From contig NC_081410.1 in NCBI RefSeq assembly GCF_030272615.1, positions 120,840,640 to 120,904,639 on the forward strand: 64,000 nucleotides of DNA. Direction: 5' to 3'. Each line of letters opens with the position of its first letter. Position 1 is the first letter of the stretch. The notes beneath the pieces were generated by a model, which ran no database searches, was not told the origin of the DNA, and saw only the letters and a program-made list of their open reading frames with translations. A program made the translations under genes and the position numbers. Positions 11,352 to 21,290 of the stretch are shown here, in pieces. This stretch comes from Cryptomeria japonica (taxonomy: Eukaryota; Streptophyta; Pinopsida; Cupressales; Cupressaceae).

Positions 11352-12424
11352 TATCCAATTCATTTTGATGAATCCCCTAGACACAACCAATCCGACAACC
11401 CCTCTATAAATGATGATGATGTCAAAAACCTTGTGAATTATGACGTGTACATTTCAATTATACCTTTAGATTATGACGTGTATTTCAATTATATCTTTGA
11501 TCCCTTTGAACATGATGATGATGATAAGCTTAAAGATGAAACTCTTGACAACATCATTGTAAAAAATCTTGTCATAGATCATAAATATTAAACCATAAAC
11601 AACTAAGATCCCTTAAACAATCAATGCTAAACCATGGACAACTAAGATTCCTTAAACAATGAACACCCTAAATATTAAACCGTGAACAACTAAGATCCCT
11701 TAAACAATGAACAACAATGAAAACCCTACCACTAGTATCCCCTAAACTCAAATTTTATATTTATTAATCATCCCTATGACAACCCACCATTGTAAAAAAG
11801 ATCCATACAACAAATCCATATATAAACTCCCATCCTCACAGGGGCACCTAGTAACCTCCACCTTCTATGAAAATCCTTCACAATAATCCAATAAACTACT
11901 TTAGCAGTCATCCAATGAACAACCTAATCCTATCCTAATCTGTAGTATTAAATCATTATCTGCTATCTTTAATATTAATGCACGCCCTTCTAGACTTCAT
12001 TGGATCATGACCTGGTAGGATTATCATAATCTCCCTTGTACAGTCAATCTTAATCCTTAAGAGGCATTGAATTCTTTGCAGCACCATCCACCCGTTCCTC
12101 TTTATAATTAAAATAAAATACAATCATTTCTTTACTGAAAATATTATTAATAAAAGGGCAGTCCATATATAAACATTCAACAAAAAGTCCAGACGTTATA
12201 AATTTCAATATGTTCTTTGTCCGAATCTGACTGCCTATATGCCTCCAATACAGACTGCTCCTATCAGATCTACAGTTGGTTTTTGGACAGCATCCTTGCC
12301 TTTTTCCTTTCAAATACCTATATATATGGCAGATTTCTACTGCTGAATATACGACCATCCAGACTGTCTAAATTGGATTCATCTTCCCCTATCACTTCCT
12401 CACTTTGGTTATATCTATAGCTAT
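11352..12424. other. Region upstream of the XLG-like gene, no gene found
   Basis: It includes three imperfect copies (about 11591-11720) of a unit with AACAACTAAGATCCCTTAAAC. Positions 12000-12420 are less AT-rich, but no open frame there has recognisable similarity. Promoter or upstream exons of the gene at 12780 could lie here, but none can be demonstrated. Confidence 0.4.
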
Positions 12425-12696
12425 AGATCTTGAAATCATCTAAGTGCTTTTCTGTGCTGGCCTGAAAGAGTACATATAGTTAGAAACGTAGTACTACTTG
12501 AGAAGAATTCCAATACATCTTGGAATCATCTAAGTCCTTTTTCTGTGCTGGCCTGCAAGAGTATATATAGTTAGAAACTTAGTACTACTTGAGAAGAATT
12601 CATATAGATCTTGAAATCATCTATGTCCTTTTCTGTGGTGGCCTGCAAGAATACATATAGTTAGAAACTTGCTACTAGTTGAGAAGAATTCAAGAA
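12425..12696. repeat. Three tandem copies of a 90-91 bp unit before the XLG-like exon
   Basis: Copies begin near 12426, 12516 and 12607, each with GATCTTGAAATCATCTA, CTTTTCTGTGCTGGCCTG and TTGAGAAGAATTC, differing at a few positions. The array ends 84 bases before the ATG at 12780, so it may be 5' untranslated, promoter or intronic sequence of that gene. Confidence 0.85.
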
Positions 12697-12779
12697 TTCT
12701 AGAGCTTACAAGGGCACTCTGAAAAAGGCTAAAAAAGGGTCTGCTGTTTTTCACATCAAACCCAATTTCAAAGTGCGGT

Positions 12780-13481
12780 ATGCCCAACGAGCCATCCAGA
12801 GGAATGGAAACCTTAGAGGCTTTGTATGGGAATATCCCTGAAGGTTTTCAGGAGGAGCTTACTCTGGCTAATTTTCCAAGAAATTTGAATATGAAGGAGA
12901 GTGCTGTTAAGCCCAAAAGGAAGGAGGAGAAAGATTTAGAAGTGATGTCTAAGAAATTAGCAGATCCTCTGAATATCAAGAACATTACCAGGCAAAATTC
13001 AAGTAGCACTGATAGTAATGCCCAAAGCATTGATTTTGGCAAAGGATTGCAAGCTGTGAAACCACCTTCTTTAGAGGGACAGAACATTCAAAACCCTACA
13101 CTACTTGGTCATTTAAAGGTCCCCTCAGATCAAAGTAACCCTACACTACTTGGTCATTTAAAGTCCCCCTCAGATCAAAGTAACAACATTTCAAGGTATA
13201 TACTGAAGGGAAGTGGTAGAAGAGACCAATATGTTTCTGATGTTGATGATAATATTAGCATGTTTTCTGATGGGAGCTCTACTATGGCTGGATCTCGTAG
13301 AAAATCAGGCAATTTTTCCACTGATTTTGATGTTAGTTATACTTCTGCTCACTCTGTGGCCCATGGTAAGCGAAATGGGGTAGATCAAGACAAGAGCATG
13401 CAGAAACGCCAGGGAACGCCACATACCAACATTTGCAGTATTTGTGATAAAACTGCTGGTTGGGGAAAGTGTCGTTGTCTG
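12780..13481 (+). CDS. Extra-large G-protein alpha subunit-like, N-terminal exon (partial gene)
   Basis: 234 codons from ATG to a GT donor (CTG/GTAAGATTT), ending in phase 0. The first part is polar and serine-rich, as in the variable N-terminus of plant XLG proteins. Two 15-residue tandem repeats (NPTLLGHLKVPSDQS and its near copy) lie at residues 105-134. The end carries Cys219 and Cys222 in NICSICDK, and Cys231 and Cys233 in KCRC, the first ligands of a zinc-binding module that continues in the exon at 14394. XLG proteins combine this Cys-rich module with a C-terminal G-alpha domain and act in plant immune and developmental signalling at the membrane and nucleus. An in-frame stop lies about 20 codons upstream of the ATG. 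A start by splicing just before the ATG (after AAAG at 12773) cannot be excluded. The G-alpha part was not found, so the gene is partial or continues beyond a very long intron. Confidence 0.7.
13101..13180 (+). repeat. 45-bp in-frame tandem repeat within the XLG-like exon
   Basis: Two copies with a 45-bp period (units start near 13092 and 13137) encode two 15-residue blocks differing at one residue (V to S). The difference reflects small changes at AAAGGTCCCC against AAAGTCCCCC. The period keeps the frame, so it is compatible with a functional coding sequence. Confidence 0.85.
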
Positions 13482-14393
13482 GTAAGATTTCAATCTTATT
13501 CTCATTTCAAGTTTGAAGTTCAGTTGTTTTTCTTTTATAAAAGATAAAAATTGGGTTTTTGAAAGAGCTTAAATTCTTTTACAATAATTGAATCAGATAG
13601 AATGTTGATGCCTATAAACTGTGTAAAAATGTGAAACACTTATAAGAACAAGCAACTTTTAGACTATGAAAGATAGTAAGTTTTCACAATCCGTATTAAT
13701 GTCTTGGAAAGTTTCTGGATTTGATTTCAGGAAGCAGAGTTCCAATCTCCCTTTTTTACAACAAAACCTGGTTCATTAGATTTTAGACAAACACTTGAAG
13801 TGATTGTGCCAGAGTGGTCAATAGGATTCAGACCCTCTATTTTTCTTTTTTTCTTTGAAAGGAGTGTTGGAAGAAGACTGTGCAGCCCCCAAAGAATAGA
13901 TTAGATTCTTTCTAAAGCTCTTCACACTCTGATCAAGTCTGGGTAATGATCAACAATTAAATCAGCATTAAATTTTTTGAATCTGCTAATATAGTCTACT
14001 GTTTAGCATCTATCTTTCAGTTATAACCTTAACATGGCTATCTGCTCGTTTCTCTTAAAATGACATAATTAGCATAATAGATGTTATTTATAGCCACTTC
14101 ACACATTGAATGTTGAACTTTGATTTGTTTGGATTGTTCATCTGAAATCACATTAATTTTTTCAATAGAATCCACCTATTAAAATGATTTCAAATGAACC
14201 ATCCAAACAAATGAAAACTCAAAATATACTATTTAAACCATAACAGACAACTAAAAAGTTGCAGGCCAATTGGCAGCATCACTTGCTATCAGATACTTTT
14301 AAGGCAGTTTGAAAGCCCACCTGTATTTGAAAGCCCACCTGTATTTAACCAAGTCCCGCAAAGGCTGAAATAACAAAGTTCAATTTTTTCCAG
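13482..14393 (+). other. Intron 1 of the XLG-like gene
   Basis: It starts GTAAGATTTC and ends in TTTTTTCCAG. 13931 onward belongs to the tandem duplicated block. An 18-bp tandem copy (GAAAGCCCACCTGTATTT) near 14310-14345 is present here but single in the second copy. Confidence 0.7.
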
Positions 14394-14497
14394 GTATGTG
14401 GAAGAGTTTACTGCAAAAATTGCGTGACTAATGGGATGGGAGACATGCCAGAAGGTCGCAAGTGCATAGCCTGTGTTGGGCACCGTTTCAGTCAAAG
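14394..14497 (+). CDS. XLG-like Cys-rich exon, copy a
   Basis: 104 bases between a strong acceptor (TTTTTTCCAG) and a GT donor (AAAG/GTTTGC). Joined in phase 0 to the exon ending at 13481 it reads VCGRVYCKNC, then the XLG hallmark MPEGRKC followed by IAC. This supplies Cys236, 241, 244, 258 and 261 and completes the zinc-binding module. It ends in phase 2 inside an Arg codon. It retains Asn in KNC and Pro in MPEGRKC, matching the usual XLG pattern, so it looks like the ancestral copy. Confidence 0.75.
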
Positions 14498-14791
14498 GTT
14501 TGCATCTTTCCAAATCAACACATTATCCTTGAACAATTCATAAATAACTTCAAAGAACTCACATTGTTTTGGGACGCGATTAAATTGGCTTTAAAACGGT
14601 TATGTTATTGATTTTTTCAAAAAAATTCGAAAAATCAAACAATTATAATTTTTTATTAATCTTCGTGTTATTGACTTTTTGTGACTTTTTTTTGAAACCA
14701 GTTTAACCGCAGCCCATTGTTTTGAGTACAGGAATGATTAGAATGTTTTATAACTTTAATGGCAGATATATAGCTCGAGCAGGGAATTTAG

Positions 14792-14942
14792 GATGTTGTG
14801 TCTCTGTGCCGAGCCCAGTGAAGCAGGCAGAGCTGAAATGGGCAGAATTGGGTGCCAGAAAACCACGCAATCGACCAACACAGGCAACAAGCCAGAGCCC
14901 ACGTCACAGAAGACTATCTCCACGAAAGAGCAATCGTGTTAG
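14792..14942 (+). CDS. Candidate terminal exon a (speculative)
   Basis: A GC-richer block inside AT-rich DNA. Two possible acceptors (GAGCAG at 14782, TTTAG at 14791) are both in the phase left open by the exon ending at 14497. The resulting frame reads MLCLCAEPSEAGRAEMG and is rich in Thr, Ser, Gln and Lys, stopping at TAG 14940-14942. It does not resemble the sequence that follows MPEGRKC in known XLGs. A better-looking acceptor at 14731 leads to an immediate stop. A second frame, open from 14722 to 14970, is also conserved between the copies, so coding status is uncertain. Confidence 0.25.
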
Positions 14943-15000
14943 CCCAACCAGGGAAAACAGAGCGCCCTGAATCTTAAACAAGGAGGAGGCAGAGCCTCCA

Positions 15001-15445
15001 CTTAGAACACAATTTGTTGGCTATTTTCTTCAAAATATTTTTAAAGAATCCTTTTTTGAAGTGTTTTTGGATGTAATAATCTGTTATTAATTGCAGAGTT
15101 TTCACAGAATTGTTTTCTTACGTAGCTACCATGAAGTTGACGTGCAGTGTTTTCCTTTACCAAATCCCACGTCAATGGTGAATAATATAAAACGACTATA
15201 TTTTTCTGGTCGGTGTTAGATTGTCTTGTAGCTTTTGCATCCGTTACTTTCCTTAAAAATGGCCTGCAAACATTACTATGTTGTTATGGTGGCCTGCAGA
15301 ACAAATATTCGAATTTTCGTTTGTGCCAGATTTTATGCTTGTGTTTTTCTCCGATCTTGACAACATTGTTTTGGATTGATTCGGGCATAATTTGATGTTC
15401 GACCTTGCCTGCAATTTTTGTCGTTCAAAGTTGTCCTTCACATAC
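15001..15445 (+). repeat. 0.45-kb sub-repeat, first unit in copy A
   Basis: From CTTAGAACACAATTTGTTGG to the TTGTCCTTCACATACT phrase. It resembles 16370-16885, with shared phrases such as TGTTAGATTGTCTTGTAGC, TTTTATGCTTGTG and TTTTTGGATG. Copy B has the same pair, giving four related units in all. This duplication is clearly older than the 3.1-kb one. The pair could be the remains of LTRs of a small element, but no primer site or purine tract was seen. Confidence 0.7.
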
Positions 15446-15654
15446 TAAGAGATAGCTTTAAAAAATTTATATAAAAATTTAATATATAAAAACAAAATTA
15501 ATAGTTTAAACGGTTTGGATTTGGAATAATGAATTGGTGAGGTCACAAATGAGGGACATCATTTTCATTTAAAGATAATTTAAAAAATCTATACAAAAAT
15601 TAAACATATTAAAAAATATAAAAAATTTAATAGTTTATATACTTTTGACTCATA

Positions 15655-16110
15655 GCAAGCAATTGGTGAGGTCACAAACAAGGGACCTCATTCCCATTTA
15701 ACAAAGTTGAGGCTCAAACTTGCGAGCACATTGGATCACCAAAGGCACTAGTGAGCTTACAAATGAGGCTTCTCATCCCCATTTAACAAAGTCGATGCTC
15801 AAACTCAGTGAGCTTACAAATGAGGCTTCTCATCCCCATTTATCAAAGTTGATGCTCAAACTCGTGAGCACGTAGGATCATCCTCATTTAATTAACAAAG
15901 TTGATGCTCAAACTCGTGAGCACGTAGGATCATCCTCATTTAACAAAGTTGAGGCTCAAACTTGCGAGCACATTGGATCATCCCTATTTAACAAAGTTGA
16001 GGCTCAAACTTGTGAGCGCATTGAATCAGCAAAAGGCACTGTTGAGGTCACAAACAAGGCACCTCATCCCTATTTAACAAAGTTGGGGCTCAAACTCGCG
16101 AGCCTACGAT
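15655..16110. repeat. Minisatellite in copy A
   Basis: Repeated phrases AACAAAGTTGAGGCTCAAAC, TTGCGAGCACATTGGATCA and GAGGCTTCTCATCCCCATTT in variable order, with unit lengths of about 40-65 bp. The corresponding tract in copy B (19840-20190) has fewer units. Confidence 0.8.
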
Positions 16111-16369
16111 CACAATGACTCAACAAGATTTTGAATCGTAGTGATCACAACAACAACACCACCACTTAACCAGTATGCCATGGGAAGAACTCCAATTATA
16201 TTTCTATTTTATAAATAAAAATAATAACTAATATAACAAATAAACACACAACATGCTATACACTAGGCTATCTGCTTGTGTCATATACTAACCTTCTTTT
16301 ATCTGAAATGACATAGAATCAGCATAATAGATGTTATGTATAGCCACTTCATACAATATAGTCTCTACT

Positions 16370-16885
16370 TAGAACTCAATATGGTGGCTATTTTCTTTAA
16401 AGCTTCAATTGTTTTTAAGTGTTTTTGGATGCAATAATGTGTTCTTAATTGCAAAGATATCTACACAGATGTTTTCTTACGTAGCTTGCGTGAAGTTGAC
16501 ATGCAAAGTTTTGCTTTACCAAATTCCACGTCGATGTGAAATAATAATATAAAAGTATTATGCATCTCTTACGTAGCTTGCATGAAGTTGACATGTAGTG
16601 TTTTCCTCTACTAAATTCCACGTCGATGGGAAATAATGATATAAAAGGATTATATATTTCTTGTCGTTGTTAGATTGTCTTGTAGCTTTTGGATTCATTA
16701 ATTTCCTTAAAAAGTGCCTTCAAACATTTAAATATTGTCATTGGCTTGGTTGGCCTGCAGAACGAAATATTCGAATATTTCTTTTTGTCAGATTTTATGC
16801 TTGTGATTTTCTCCGAACTTGACATCATTTTTTTGGACTGGTTGAAACCTAAATTTGACGATCGTCCCTGCCTCTCAAGCAAATT
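16370..16885 (+). repeat. 0.45-kb sub-repeat, second unit in copy A
   Basis: A diverged relative of 15001-15445, with an additional partial internal duplication around 16475-16640, where CTTACGTAGCTTGC and CCACGTCGATG each occur twice. Confidence 0.7.
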
Positions 16886-17009
16886 ATATTTTATAGTAAA
16901 AATATCTTTAAATATAATTATACAATCATTAAATTTAAATTCTGTTGATTATTATTGTGTTAATATTTTTTTTTTAATTAATAATTATTATATTTATAAT
17001 TTTATTATG

Positions 17010-17085
17010 ATAAATGTGTATGTGCGCGCGCATGTACATGTATATGCATATCTGCATATATATACATATATGCATATATACAATT
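17010..17085. repeat. TG/CG/TA microsatellite at the end of copy A
   Basis: Alternating GTATGTGCGCGCGC and ATATGCATATATAC. It corresponds to the longer tract at 21120-21290 at the end of copy B and may have taken part in the recombination that made the duplication. Confidence 0.8.
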
Positions 17086-17966
17086 TGGTCAATGACTTGA
17101 TACCATTATTCTGAAGTGATACAATAAGTTGAGGCAGAATCCCATTATACGATTTGGTCAAAGACAACGGAAATGTGCTATTCATGAGTTTGTTGAAGAA
17201 TTATTATTATCCATAGGGTGCAGTCACATACTCTACAATTAGAGAAAGGGTGCAATGGGTTTAAGAGAACCTATCTATTGTGAAGAGACGTGCCCCAAGA
17301 GATGTTACCAATCAAAGGTATATAATGGATATCAAATCCATTCTAGAAGGGTAAAAAGAAAGGGGTATATATCTTGTTCCTATTCTTGGTGGGAAGGATT
17401 TTGGCCTGGCTCTAGTATTTTTGTATCCGGTATCGGGTCTGCTTAAACCAAGGTTTGTCGTTGACATAATCAGATTGCATACTTCACATATTAGATCAAA
17501 AATAGAATCGTTGGTCATTGTTGCAGGCATATAGTTTCAGAATTAGGGAGAGCAATGTATCACGATATAGCGGAGTTGCAGATAAGAAATCATCTTGCAT
17601 GAACATCATCAAATATACTAGGAAGAGCAGAGATAATCCATTGATTGCATTGCATATACATATGTCTATCTATTGATCAAAGATCATTCTGCATACACCT
17701 AATTACTAAATCAGAGATAGCCTTCATATTGAGCTCCCATCATCATATTATGAATGCACAGCATAGTGCATCAAATCATTATTGCGTTGATTACTCGTAT
17801 TTACAAGTATTTATCATGAAATTGAGGAAAGAAGTCTCTTGCAATTGATTCTTATAAGTTAAATGTTCCTATTTCATATGTCATCACTTAAGGGGACATT
17901 ACAGTGATATCAGAGCATAATCCTGCCAACCTGTGAAAGAAATAACACTCTAAAGATCAACCATGA
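17066..17966 (+). mobile_element. Unique spacer between the duplicated blocks, LTR-like fragment
   Basis: About 0.9 kb without a counterpart in the rest of the duplication. Near its end, GGGGACATTACA is followed by GTGATATCAGAGCATAA, close to a copia primer-binding site preceded by an LTR end. The stretch before it may therefore be an LTR, perhaps from about 17090 to 17903. No coding sequence of a retroelement follows, because copy B begins at 17967. Confidence 0.4.
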
Positions 17967-18537
17967 GATCAAGTCTGGGTAATGATCAATAATTTCAGCA
18001 TTAAATTTTTTGAATCTGCTAATATAGTCTACTGTTTAGCATCTATCTTTCAGTTATAACCTTAACATGGCTATCTGCTCGTTTCTCTTAAAATGACGTA
18101 ATTAGCATAATAGATGTTCTTTATAGCCACTTTCACACATTACAGTGATACTTCTTATTATGATTCATCTATTCAGAGGGGTGATTAAATAAATATTAAG
18201 TTCTGATTTATATAGGTGGTTCATTTGAAATCATATTAGTTTTTTAAAAGAATCCGTGATCAAATGAATGTTGAACTTTGATTTGTTTCAATTGCTCATC
18301 TGAAATCACATTAATTTCTTCAATAGAATCCACCTATTAAAATGATTTCAAATGAACCATCTAAACAAATCAAAACTCAAAATATACTATTTAAACCATA
18401 ACAAACAACTAAAAAGTTGCAGACCAATTAACAGCATCATCACTTGCTATCAGATACTTTTAAGACAGTTTGAAAGCCCACCTGTATTTAACCAAAGTCC
18501 CACAAAGCCTGAAATAACTAAGTTCAATTTTTTCCAG

Positions 18538-18641
18538 GTATGTGGAAGAGTTTACTGCAAAAAATGCGTGACTAAAGGGATGGGGGACATGACAGAAGGT
18601 CGCAAGTGCATAGCCTGTGTTGGGCACCGTTTCAGTCAAAG
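18538..18641 (+). CDS. XLG-like Cys-rich exon, copy b
   Basis: 104 bases with the same acceptor (TTTTTTCCAG) and donor (AAAG/GTTTGC) as copy a, and the same phases. All five cysteines are kept. It differs from copy a at four bases. Three change residues (KNC to KKC, TNG to TKG, MPEGRKC to MTEGRKC) and one is silent. Because 104 is not a multiple of three, using both copies in one mRNA would shift the frame, so use must be either/or, or copy b is unused. The loss of the conserved Pro suggests relaxed constraint or a changed variant. Confidence 0.6.
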
Positions 18642-18971
18642 GTTTGCATCTTTCCAAATCAACACATTATCCTTGAACAATTCATAAATAACTTCAAAGA
18701 ACTCACATTGATTGGGACGCGATTAAATTGGCTCCAAAATGGTTATGTTATTGATTTTTTTTTTTTAAATTTGAAAAATCAAAGTCACAGTTATACCAGT
18801 TAGATCTTTTGATCACGATCAACAATCTATAATTTTTGACTAATCTTCGTATTATTGACTTTTCATGACTTTTTGAACCAGTTTAACCGCGGCCCATTGT
18901 TTTGAGTACAGGAATGATTAGAATGTTTTATAACTTTAATGGCAGATATATAGCTCGAGCAGGGAATTTAG

Positions 18972-19185
18972 GATGTTGTGTCTCTGTGCCGAGCCCAGTG
19001 AAGCAGGCAGAGCTGAAATGGGCAGAATTGGGTGCCAGAAAACCACGCAATCGACCAACACAGGCAACAAGCCAGAGCCCACGTCACAGAAGACTATCTC
19101 CACGAAAGAGCAATCGTGTAAGCCCAACCAGGGAAAACAGAGCGCCCTAAATCTTAAACAAGGAGGAGGCAGAGTCTCCACTTAG
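18972..19185 (+). CDS. Candidate terminal exon b (speculative)
   Basis: Counterpart of the candidate at 14792. A single change (TGTTAG to TGTAAG) removes the stop of copy a, so this frame runs about 14 residues further, through KPNQGKQSALNLKQGGG, to a stop at 19185. The alternative frame of the block (18902-19150) gives the same 82 residues as copy a. Which frame, if any, is used is not decided by sequence. Confidence 0.22.
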
Positions 19186-19625
19186 AACACAATTTGTTGG
19201 CTATTTTCTTCAAAATATTTTTAAAGAATCCTTTTTTGAAGTGTTTTTGGATGTAATAATCTGTTATTAATTGCAGAGTTTTCACAGAATTGTTTTCTTA
19301 CGTAGCTACCATGAAGTTGACGTGCAGTGTTTTCCTTTACCAAATCCCACGTCAATGGTAAATAATATAAAACGATTATATTTTTCTTGTCGATGTTAGA
19401 TTGTCTTGTAGCTTTTGCATCCGTTACTTTCCTTAAAAATGGCCTGCAAACATTACTATGTTGTTATGGTGGCCTGCAGAACAAATATTCGAGTTTTCGT
19501 TTGTGCCAGATTTTATGCTTGTGTTTTTCTCCGATCCAGACAACATTGTTTTGGATTGATTCGGGCATAATTTGATGTTCGACCTTGCCTGCAATTTTTG
19601 TCTTTCAAAGTTGTCCTTCACATAC
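19183..19625 (+). repeat. 0.45-kb sub-repeat, first unit in copy B
   Basis: Nearly identical to 15001-15445, with only scattered single-base changes, consistent with a recent duplication of the whole block. Confidence 0.75.
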
Positions 19626-19839
19626 TAAGAGATAGTTTTTAAAAAATTATATAAACAATTTAATATATATATAAAAAAAATTAATAGTTTATACGTTTTT
19701 TATTTGGAATAATGAACTGGTGAGGTCACAAATGAGGGACGTCATTTTCATTTAAAGAAAATTTAAAAAATCTGTACAAAAATTAAACATATTAAAAAAT
19801 ATAAAAAATTTAATAGTTTATATGCTTTTGACTCATAGC

Positions 19840-20190
19840 AAGGTCACAAGCAAGGGACCTCATTCCTATTAACAAAGTTGAGACTCAAACTTGCGAGCAC
19901 ATTGGATCAGCAAAGGCACTAGTGAGCTTACAAATGAGGCTTCTCATCCCCATTTAACAAAGTTGATGCTCAAACTCAATGAGCTTACAAATGAGGCTTC
20001 TCATCCCCATTTAACAAAGTTGATGCTCAAACTCATGAGCACATTGGATCATCCCCATTTAACAAAGTTGAGGCTCAAACTTGTGAGCACATTGAATCAG
20101 CAAAAGGCATTGTTGAGGTCACAAACAAGGCACCTCATCCCCATTTAACAAAGTTGGGGCTCAAACTCGCGAGCCTACAATCCCAATAAC
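19840..20190. repeat. Minisatellite in copy B
   Basis: Same phrases as 15655-16110 but shorter. The units with AGGATCATCCTCATTTAA present in copy A are missing. An apparent plus-strand open frame here only reads the repeat. Confidence 0.8.
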
Positions 20191-20432
20191 TCAACGAAAT
20201 TTTGAATCGTAGTGATCACAACAACGACACCATCACTTAACCAGCATGCCATGGGAAGAGCCCCAATTATATTTTTATTTTATAAATAAAAATAATAACT
20301 ATTATAACAAATAAACACACAGCATGCTATACACTAGGCTAGGCTATCTGCTTGTGTCACATACTAACCTTCTTTTCTCTGAAATGACATAGAATCGGCA
20401 TAATATATGTTATGTATAGCCACTTCATACAA

Positions 20433-20880
20433 TATATTCTCCACTTAGAACACAATATGGTGACTATTTTCTTTAAAACTTCAATTGTTTTTAAGTGTTT
20501 TTGGATGCAATAATTTGTTCTTAATTGCAAAGATATCTACATAGATGTTTTCTTACGGAGCTTGCATGAAGTTGACATGCAGTGCTTTCCTCTACCAAAT
20601 TCCACATCGATGGGAAATAATGATATAAAAGGATTATATATTTCTTGTCGTTGTTAGATTGTCTTGTAGCTTTTGGATTCGTTAATTTCCTTAAAAAGCG
20701 CCTACAAACATTTAAATATTGTCATCGGCTTGGCTGGCCTACAGAATGAAATATTCGAATTTTCCTTTTTGTCAAAATTTATGCTTGTGATTTTCTCTGA
20801 ACTTGACATCATTTTTTGGACTGGTTGAAACCTAAATTTGACAATCATCCTTGCCTCTCAAGCAATTTTTTATCGTTAAG
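20433..20880 (+). repeat. 0.45-kb sub-repeat, second unit in copy B
   Basis: Matches 16370-16885 but lacks the small internal duplication seen there. Only one CTTACGGAGCTTGC/CCACATCGATG pair is present. Confidence 0.7.
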
Positions 20881-21119
20881 GATTGGGCTTCAAATGCTAG
20901 TAAAAATAAATAAATCAATTAAACATATTAAAAATTTGTAAAAATGGTAGTAGTTTATTTTTAAAAACATTTTTTTATATAATTTAATTTTAATTATATT
21001 TTATAGTAAAAATATCTTTAAATATAATTATACAATCATTAAATTTAAATTTTGTTGATTATTATTATGTTAATATTTTTTTTTAATTAATAATTATTAT
21101 ATTTATAATTTTATTATGA

Positions 21120-21290
21120 TGAATGTGTGTGTGCGCACGCACATGTACATGTATATGCATATATACATACACACATATATGTATATGTATATTATGCATA
21201 TGCATATATGTGTGTGCAAACACACATGCAAATATATGTATGTATGTATATGTGTGGGTGTGCGCACACAGACACACATATTGCAATGAT
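21120..21290. repeat. TG/CA/TA microsatellite
   Basis: Alternating purine-pyrimidine tract with local palindromes such as TGTGTGCGCACGCACA and GCATATGCATAT. It is able to form cruciform or left-handed DNA. It ends copy B of the duplication. Confidence 0.85.

Larger units (their letters stand above)
13931..17065 (+). repeat. Tandem segmental duplication, copy A (3.1 kb)
   Basis: From GATCAAGTCTGGGTAATGATC at 13931 to the TG/TA microsatellite near 17065, the sequence matches 17967-21165 in the same orientation. It carries exon copy a, its flanking introns, a minisatellite and two 0.45-kb sub-repeats. Many stretches differ by only a few percent. Indels include about 110 bp near 18130-18270 and about 130 bp near 20870-21000 that are absent from copy A, and a minisatellite that is longer in copy A. 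Confidence 0.9.
17967..21165 (+). repeat. Tandem segmental duplication, copy B (3.2 kb)
   Basis: Direct repeat of 13931-17065. It contains exon copy b with intact splice signals. Copy B carries an extra segment of about 110 bp near 18130-18270 and one of about 130 bp near 20870-21000, and lacks several minisatellite units. Confidence 0.9.

Noticed and set aside
18936-19181. Minus-strand frame in the duplicated block
   Set aside because: Antisense shadow of the candidate exon block, with no splice or domain support.
15655-20190. Possible CRISPR-like arrays (regular phrases such as AACAAAGTTGAGGCTCAAAC)
   Set aside because: The repeats vary in order, length and spacing, the spacers are related to each other, and the context is plant nuclear DNA. 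They are minisatellites.
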